Assembly (NCBI GenBank): GCA_027618625.1
Contig: JAQCER010000040.1
Coordinates: 1-11,655 of the forward strand
DNA length: 11,655 nucleotides
Reading direction: 5' to 3'
Source: Verrucomicrobiota bacterium
Lineage (GTDB): Bacteria; Verrucomicrobiota; Verrucomicrobiia; Verrucomicrobiales; DEV007
Shown here: positions 7,452-11,655 of the stretch, one piece after another
Layout of the letters: each line of letters starts with the position of its first letter
How positions within the stretch are numbered: position 1 is the first letter of the stretch
The notes under the pieces: generated by a model
What the model was told of the DNA's origin: nothing
The model's input: only the letters and a program-made list of their open reading frames with translations
The model's database searches: none
Translations under genes and position numbers: made by a program

Positions 7452-7835
7452 ATGGCCAGACTGCTCAGCGTAGACATTCCCAACGACAAGCGTATCGAGG
7501 CTTCTCTTCCGTACATTTACGGAATTGGGCCAGTAACGGCGAAGAAAATCCTCGATCAGGCGAACGTTGATCCGTCGATTCGAGCTGGAGAATTGACTTC
7601 AGATCAGATGGCCGCGATCGCTGGAGTGATCCAGAGTGAGAAAATCATGATCGAAGGTGACCTTCGACGTGAGCTTCAGATGAACATGAAGCGTCTACAG
7701 GCGATCAATTGCTACCGTGGCATTCGTCATCGCAAAGGGTTGCCTGTCCGTGGGCAGCGGACCTCTACCAATGCCCGAACCCGCAAAGGTGGCAAGAACA
7801 CTGTAGGTGTCACCACCGTCCGTGGTAAGAAGTAA
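7452..7835 (+). CDS. rpsM: 30S ribosomal protein uS13
   Basis: This 127-residue protein is uS13, which sits in the head of the small subunit and contacts the P-site tRNA and the large subunit. It starts [15 protein letters not shown], has the helix-two-turn-helix segment [14 protein letters not shown] at about 21-34, the conserved [19 protein letters not shown] at about 86-104, and a basic C-terminal tail [13 protein letters not shown] that reaches toward the decoding centre. Length and sequence are typical. It is the second gene of the operon, with 26 bases before it and 27 after. The ATG is preceded by GAGAACTTTAT, with no Shine-Dalgarno sequence. Confidence 0.98.
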   Translation: MARLLSVDIPNDKRIEASLPYIYGIGPVTAKKILDQANVDPSIRAGELTSDQMAAIAGVIQSEKIMIEGDLRRELQMNMKRLQAINCYRGIRHRKGLPVRGQRTSTNARTRKGGKNTVGVTTVRGKK

Positions 7836-7862
7836 GATCTCTGCGACTTTTAGCTTTCCTAT

Positions 7863-8444
7863 ATGTCAGACGACACCGAAAACCAGACTCCCGCCGAACA
7901 ATCTGCCGCACCAGCGAAAGAGGCTCTGGCACCCGCTCCAGAAGTGACATCTGCAGCTACTGCAGCTACTGTAGCTACTGTAGCAGCACCAGCCGCGGCT
8001 CCTCAGGGTAGGCCGGATCAAAAGCGAGACGTGTTCGCCGAGATCATGCCTGAAGAAGCTGAGGCACCAAAGATTCTTAAGGCCAAGGGCAGCAAGAATG
8101 TCCATACTGGCATCGTCCATGTGCAGTCGACCTTTAACAACACAATTGTTTCCATCACTGACCTGACCGGCAACGTAATCGGTTGGTCGAGTGCTGGAAA
8201 GATGGGCTTTAAGGGCTCAAGAAAGAGTACCGCTTACGCTGCTCAGCTCGTTTCTCAGGACGCCTGTCGTCAGGCAATGGGGCACGGCTTGAAAGAGGCG
8301 GAACTCCGCGTAAAAGGGCCTGGCTCCGGTCGCGAGGCTGCTGTTCGTGCCGTCCAGGCAATCGGTATTGAAGTGACTACCATCAAGGATGTTACTCCAA
8401 TCCCCCACAACGGCTGTCGTCCACCAAAGGCACGTCGAGTCTGA
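7863..8444 (+). CDS. rpsK: 30S ribosomal protein uS11 with long N-terminal extension
   Basis: This 193-residue protein is uS11, a platform protein of the small subunit located near the mRNA exit channel and the 3' end of 16S rRNA. The core from about residue 79 is typical: [36 protein letters not shown] and the C-terminal [18 protein letters not shown]. coli uS11 has 129 residues, so about 64 extra residues are present at the N-terminus. They are rich in Ala, Pro, Val and Thr with acidic residues (for example [13 protein letters not shown]), likely disordered, and replace the short basic arm of the E. coli protein. Part of this extension is encoded by 9-bp tandem repeats. No internal ATG lies between the annotated start and residue 62 (Met62), and the core would need residues from about 70, so an internal start at 8046 cannot be excluded. 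No Shine-Dalgarno sequence precedes 7863. Confidence 0.95.
   Translation: MSDDTENQTPAEQSAAPAKEALAPAPEVTSAATAATVATVAAPAAAPQGRPDQKRDVFAEIMPEEAEAPKILKAKGSKNVHTGIVHVQSTFNNTIVSITDLTGNVIGWSSAGKMGFKGSRKSTAYAAQLVSQDACRQAMGHGLKEAELRVKGPGSGREAAVRAVQAIGIEVTTIKDVTPIPHNGCRPPKARRV
7952..7987 (+). repeat. Four 9-bp tandem repeats inside the rpsK extension
   Basis: TGCAGCTAC, TGCAGCTAC, TGTAGCTAC and TGTAGCAGC follow one another without gaps. The unit is a multiple of three, so it encodes repeating Ala-Ala-Thr and Val-Ala-Thr triplets (residues about 31-41 of uS11) and can expand or contract without a frameshift. Confidence 0.9.
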
Positions 8445-8482
8445 TCCACTTCCGCAATTAATCTTAACTAACGTTTCCGCTC

Positions 8483-9094
8483 ATGGCGAGATATCGAGGA
8501 CCCAAAGACAAACTTAATCGCCGCTTCGGTGTCGCCCTTTTCGGGCCATCGAAGTCTCTTGAGCGCCGTGCCTATGGCCCCGGCCAGCACGGGCCCCGTC
8601 GTGGGCGCCGCAAGCAGTCGGACTATGCAGTGGCACTTGCTGAGAAGCAGAAGCTCAAGTTTCAGTACGGCCTCCTTGAGAAGCAGTTCCGTCGCTGCTT
8701 CGCTGAGGCATCTCGTCGCCGCGGAATTACCGGTGAGATCCTTTTGCAGCTGCTGGAAAGTCGCTTGGACAATGTGGTTTACCGCCTGGGTATGGCGAAC
8801 TCCCGGAATGCTGCCCGTCAGTTCGTTGGCCATGGCCACGTTCTGGTGAATGGCAGTCGCGTGGATATTCCGAGCTACGATGTCAAACCCGGCGATGTGA
8901 TCACTGTTCGCGATAGCGCCAGATCACGTCAGGTTGCGATTCGTTTCCTCGATATCACTCAGGCAGCCCCAGTTCCAGATTGGGTCACTGTTGATCGTGA
9001 CAACCTCACGGGAACATTTGCCCGAGTCCCGAGCCGCGAAGAGATCGCGCCGCTGGTCAACGAGCAGTTGATCGTTGAGCTTTACTCCAGATAG
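8483..9094 (+). CDS. rpsD: 30S ribosomal protein uS4
   Basis: This 203-residue protein is uS4, a primary 16S rRNA-binding protein that nucleates small-subunit assembly and lines the mRNA entry channel. It starts MARYRGPKDKLNRRFG; the Cys residues of the zinc-binding form are absent, so this is the zinc-free (C-) type. The S4 RNA-binding domain spans about residues 93-155 (LESRLDNVVYRLGMA, RNAARQFVGHGHVLVNG, PGDVITVRD). The C-terminus EEIAPLVNEQLIVELYSR is typical. In E. coli and B. subtilis relatives, S4 can act as translational repressor of its own operon; no matching leader structure was established here. It is the last gene of the operon, 38 bases after rpsK, and is followed by a strong terminator rather than by rpoA. 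No Shine-Dalgarno sequence is visible. Confidence 0.98.
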   Translation: MARYRGPKDKLNRRFGVALFGPSKSLERRAYGPGQHGPRRGRRKQSDYAVALAEKQKLKFQYGLLEKQFRRCFAEASRRRGITGEILLQLLESRLDNVVYRLGMANSRNAARQFVGHGHVLVNGSRVDIPSYDVKPGDVITVRDSARSRQVAIRFLDITQAAPVPDWVTVDRDNLTGTFARVPSREEIAPLVNEQLIVELYSR

Positions 9095-9133
9095 TCTGGG
9101 GTCTTTGAACGAGGGGAGTTTTCCTTTTCAAGA

Positions 9134-9164
9134 ACGTCGCCCGGTTTCCGGGCGGCGTTTTTTT
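9134..9164 (+). terminator. Intrinsic terminator of the ribosomal operon
   Basis: An 11-bp stem pairs ACGTCGCCCGG (9134-9144) with CCGGGCGGCGT (9148-9158), with one G-U pair and a three-base TTT loop. A run of seven T residues (9158-9164) follows at once. It lies 40 bases after the rpsD stop and marks the end of the rpmJ-rpsM-rpsK-rpsD transcript, which shows that the operon does not continue into rpoA. Confidence 0.92.
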
Positions 9165-9179
9165 GGCGCGTGAAGCTTC

Positions 9180-9195
9180 GGCATTCGGGCATTCG
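9180..9195. repeat. 8-bp tandem duplication after the terminator
   Basis: GGCATTCG is repeated twice without a gap (9180-9187 and 9188-9195), followed by GGGG. It lies between the terminator and the promoter candidate of the next gene. Confidence 0.85.
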
Positions 9196-9204
9196 GGGAG
9201 AAGG

Positions 9205-9233
9205 TTGACGCTCACTTCTCCATCGTGTACGGT
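9205..9233 (+). promoter_or_regulatory. Candidate promoter of the DUF1501 gene
   Basis: TTGACG (9205-9210) matches the -35 consensus at five of six positions, followed after 17 bases by TACGGT (9228-9233), a poor -10. It is placed 26 bases before the ATG at 9260 and after the upstream terminator, where a promoter is needed. Confidence 0.3.
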
Positions 9234-9259
9234 CTTTACGAATCCCAATCAGCTGACCT

Positions 9260-10693
9260 ATGAAAAACCAATTCACCTGGAATCGTCGCCATTTCTTGAA
9301 GAATGTGAGTGCAGGAACCCTGGCGACTTTAGCGGCTGGTTCGCCGACCCGCCGGGCCTATGCGGAAGCGACTTCGTCATCAAGGCCTAGTGCGACCGCT
9401 GATACTGTCATTCTGCTGTGGATGGCGGGTGGCATGGCGCACACGGAAACATTCGATCCCAAGCTTTACACTCCTTACGAGACAGGACTTGATCCGAACC
9501 GGGTGCTGAGCACTTTTCCATCGATTCCGACTTCGCTGGATGGAGTGCAGCTATCGGAGGGATTGGAGAATTTGGCCGCGGTGCTCAAGCATGGCCCCCT
9601 CGTGCGCTCGTACCAGGCGGCCGACTTGGGATTCATTTTGCATTCCCGTCACCAGTATCACTGGCACACCTGCTACCTGCCGCCGCAGACTGTGGCGGCA
9701 CCGCACATCGGCTCGTGGATTGCGAAAGAGCTGGGCCCGAAGAATCCCGTCATCCCTGCCTTTATCAATATCGGTCAGCGATTTACGCTCGGGGAGAAGG
9801 AAGAGCTTAAAGCATTTCACACCGCAGGATTTCTTGGCGCTGAATATGGCCCGTTCCTTATTCCCGATCCGACGAAAGGGCTTGAGAGCGTTCGTCCGCC
9901 TGAAGGGATGACGGCAGAGCGGTTTGAAAAGCGGCGGGCCATCTATGATGAAATCGTAAAGAGCAGTCCGGTCGGTGAATTTGGGTCCGGCTATCAGCAG
10001 GAATCGCTGTCGCGTTCGATGGAGCAAGCCTATCGCCTGTTGAACTCACCGGAGGCGCAGGCGTTTGATCTCAGTCGCGAGCCAAAGGCAGTTTACGATG
10101 CATACAACACAGGGAAGTTCGGCCAAGGTTGCCTGTTGGCCCGACGTTTGACTGAGGCAGGGGCGCGCTTCATCACGGTGTCGAGCGAATACGTCCCTTT
10201 CCTTGGTTGGGACACTCATGAGAACGGCCACGAGCGACTCATTGACATGAAGCGTCAGATCGATGCTCCCATCGCGCGTCTGGTTCTTGAGCTGAAGGAG
10301 CGTGGATTGCTGGATCGCACGATGATCGTGCTCGCCAGTGAATTCAGCCGTGACATGATGATGGAAGGGCGACCAGGTGCGACAGTGAAAGATCAGGTGC
10401 ATGTGCCGGATCAGATCACTGACATCAAGCACTACGGCATGCACAGGCACTTTACTGATGGATGCTCGATGCTGATGTTTGGGGGAGGCGTCAAGGAGGG
10501 GCAGGTCTATGGCAAAACTGCCGACGAGCGTCCGTGCCTGACGGTGGAGAATCCTGTGGATATCGCTGGCGTGCATCAGACCATTTACCACGCCCTCGGA
10601 ATTCGTGCTGACACGCATTACGACGTCGAGCGGCGTCCATTTTACACGACCCCGGATGGGAAGGGGAAGGCTGTCTTGGACCTGTTAGGGTAA
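9260..10693 (+). CDS. DUF1501 family protein with Tat signal
   Basis: This 477-residue protein belongs to DUF1501, a family related to the alkaline phosphatase/sulfatase fold that is abundant in Planctomycetes and Verrucomicrobia and lacks an established reaction. The N-terminus has a twin-arginine motif NRRHFLKN at 8-15, then a weakly hydrophobic stretch and an AYAEA cleavage region near 33-37, so export in the folded state is likely. Family segments seen: LWMAGGMAHTETFDPK at 53-68, GWDTHENGH at 316-324, ASEFSRD at 359-365, and MLMFGGGVKEGQVYG at 404-418. The segment before the last one reads HYGMHRHFTDG. In many genomes these genes lie next to DUF1549/DUF1553 cytochrome-like genes; no such partner is adjacent here. 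The gene stands between a terminator and holA. No Shine-Dalgarno sequence precedes the ATG. Family assignment is confident; function is unknown. Confidence 0.9.
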   Translation: MKNQFTWNRRHFLKNVSAGTLATLAAGSPTRRAYAEATSSSRPSATADTVILLWMAGGMAHTETFDPKLYTPYETGLDPNRVLSTFPSIPTSLDGVQLSEGLENLAAVLKHGPLVRSYQAADLGFILHSRHQYHWHTCYLPPQTVAAPHIGSWIAKELGPKNPVIPAFINIGQRFTLGEKEELKAFHTAGFLGAEYGPFLIPDPTKGLESVRPPEGMTAERFEKRRAIYDEIVKSSPVGEFGSGYQQESLSRSMEQAYRLLNSPEAQAFDLSREPKAVYDAYNTGKFGQGCLLARRLTEAGARFITVSSEYVPFLGWDTHENGHERLIDMKRQIDAPIARLVLELKERGLLDRTMIVLASEFSRDMMMEGRPGATVKDQVHVPDQITDIKHYGMHRHFTDGCSMLMFGGGVKEGQVYGKTADERPCLTVENPVDIAGVHQTIYHALGIRADTHYDVERRPFYTTPDGKGKAVLDLLG

Positions 10694-10740
10694 CGTGGCC
10701 GGTTTGCTGGACTACGGAGAACCGAAATCTGCGCCGAGTG

Positions 10741-10760
10741 GCCAAGGCAAGCCAAGGCAA
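10741..10760. repeat. 10-bp tandem duplication upstream of holA
   Basis: GCCAAGGCAA occurs twice with no gap (10741-10750 and 10751-10760), in the 112-base spacer between the DUF1501 gene and holA. No terminator was seen in this spacer, so holA could be read from the upstream promoter. Confidence 0.9.
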
Positions 10761-10805
10761 TTGGGATGAAAGATTTGGCTCGACGAGGCGCGATTGACTG
10801 GGACA

Positions 10806-11655
10806 ATGCAACTCACGGTGCCCCCAGCGAAGAAAAAGACAGCCCGTAAAAAAGTGGCGACGAAGAAAACGGCAGTTCTAAAGAAACTGCCGAACGTCTT
10901 CTGCGTGTTCGGAACTGACGAGGGCAGAGTTAACGAAGCGGCTGCGAAACTGGCCAAGGAGCTGACTCCGCCAGATGGCGATGACTTTGGATTGGAGATC
11001 GTTGAGGGAAACGCGGACAACTCTGAGCATGCCTCGAAGATCTGTGGACTCACAGTGGAGGCGATTCAAACATTGCCATTCTTTGGCGGAGACAAGGTGG
11101 TTTGGCTGAAAGGAGCGAACTTTTTCGCCGACAACGTCACCGGCCGGTCTGAAACGACCTCGAGCGCGGTCGAGCACTTGCTGGAGGTTCTGACCCAATC
11201 GACACCTCCTTCGGTGAAGGTTGTGATCAGTGCGAGCGAGATCGACAAGCGGCGGACTTTTTTCACTACCATGAAAAAGGTGGCAACGATCGAGGTTCAC
11301 GATTTGCCCGATATGTCCAGGTCAGGTTGGGAATCCGGAGTGGAGCAGATCGTGGCAGGACGGGCGCGTGAGCGCGGCTTGCGATTCAGCGCCGAGGCCC
11401 TGGAGTTCTTCGTGTTGCTGGCGGGGCAGCATTCCCGGCAGATCGAGAACGAGTTGGAAAAGCTCGATGTGTATCTCGGCGAGCGGCGTGACGTGACCAC
11501 CGATGACGTGCGCACCATGGTGTCGCAGAGTCGCGCGGGAGTTGTGTTTGAACTGGGCGATGCCATCGGGCGGAAGGACGTTCGATTGGCGCTCCAGCTC
11601 ATTGACCAGCTTCTTCATCGCGGCGAGAGGGCTATCGGGATTCTGCTGGCCGCCG
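10806..11655 (+). CDS. holA: DNA polymerase III delta subunit (partial, 5' part)
   Basis: HolA is the clamp-loader subunit that opens the beta sliding clamp during replication. The window contains the first 283 codons; the 3' end is missing. Recognisable segments are NVFCVFGTDEGRVNEAA at 30-46 (the start of the AAA+-like domain, normally a Y-L-L-x-G-x-[DE]-E form), TLPFFGGDKVVWLKG at 89-103 (clamp-contact region), AGQHSRQIENELEKL at 206-220, and VVFELGDAIGRKD at 246-258 followed by RLALQLIDQLL. Residues 1-28 are an extra basic arm (PPAKKKTARKKVATKK) before the core. The frame is open upstream to a TGA at 10767; the ATG at 10806 is chosen, with a TTG at 10794 as a possible alternative. No Shine-Dalgarno sequence is visible. 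Confidence 0.9.
   Translation, partial: MQLTVPPAKKKTARKKVATKKTAVLKKLPNVFCVFGTDEGRVNEAAAKLAKELTPPDGDDFGLEIVEGNADNSEHASKICGLTVEAIQTLPFFGGDKVVWLKGANFFADNVTGRSETTSSAVEHLLEVLTQSTPPSVKVVISASEIDKRRTFFTTMKKVATIEVHDLPDMSRSGWESGVEQIVAGRARERGLRFSAEALEFFVLLAGQHSRQIENELEKLDVYLGERRDVTTDDVRTMVSQSRAGVVFELGDAIGRKDVRLALQLIDQLLHRGERAIGILLAA

Noticed and set aside
7866..8120. 84-codon minus-strand frame across the uS11 extension
   Set aside because: The Ser/Cys-rich repeats are the reverse reading of Ala codons in the plus-strand repeat; no start signal or homology is apparent.
10766..10849. 27-codon plus-strand frame overlapping the holA start
   Set aside because: It runs into holA in another frame, has no ribosome-binding site, and such short frames are expected by chance.
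1..11655. CRISPR array, insertion sequence, tRNA or phage genes
   Set aside because: No regularly spaced repeats, transposase motifs, terminal inverted repeats, cloverleaf sequences or phage structural proteins were seen on either strand.

Overview
The window looks like chromosomal DNA from the Planctomycetes-Verrucomicrobia-Chlamydiae group, most likely Verrucomicrobiota. The evidence is a large secreted CotH-kinase protein with lamin-tail and chitobiase-like domains, a Tat-exported DUF1501 protein, moderately high GC, and mostly absent Shine-Dalgarno sequences. This is inference from gene content; no 16S or marker phylogeny could be run.

Layout. Positions 3-170 are the C-terminal end of a sensor histidine kinase. 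Positions 249-2436 hold a plus-strand pair: a FabG-like ketoacyl reductase and a FabF-like ketoacyl-ACP synthase with an intact Cys-His-His triad. Together they could carry out condensation and first reduction in a type II fatty-acid or polyketide-like pathway; no carrier protein, dehydratase or transferase is visible here. Convergent to them, with only 10 bases between the stop codons, is a 1276-residue secreted mosaic protein (2447-6277, minus). Upstream of it on the same strand is lspA, the lipoprotein signal peptidase. The two stop codons lie in a perfect 14-bp tandem duplication.

Divergent from lspA is a compact ribosomal-protein operon, rpmJ-rpsM-rpsK-rpsD (7312-9094), closed by a strong intrinsic terminator. 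It resembles the alpha operon, but rpoA and rplQ do not follow rpsD, and infA, map and secY do not precede rpmJ. uS11 carries an extra N-terminal segment of about 64 residues rich in Ala and Pro, partly built from a 9-bp tandem repeat. None of these four genes has a recognisable Shine-Dalgarno sequence.

After the terminator come a lone DUF1501 gene (9260-10693) and the 5' part of holA, the DNA polymerase III delta subunit (10806 to the window edge). The holA start is preceded by a lysine-rich stretch of codons not typical of the family.

I found no CRISPR array, insertion sequence, tRNA, rRNA, prophage or clear defence system. Most of the window is ordinary chromosome. The items most worth a second look are the uS11 extension with the SD-less translation signals, the orphan KR-KS pair with an altered nucleotide-binding motif, the split alpha operon, and several short perfect tandem duplications.
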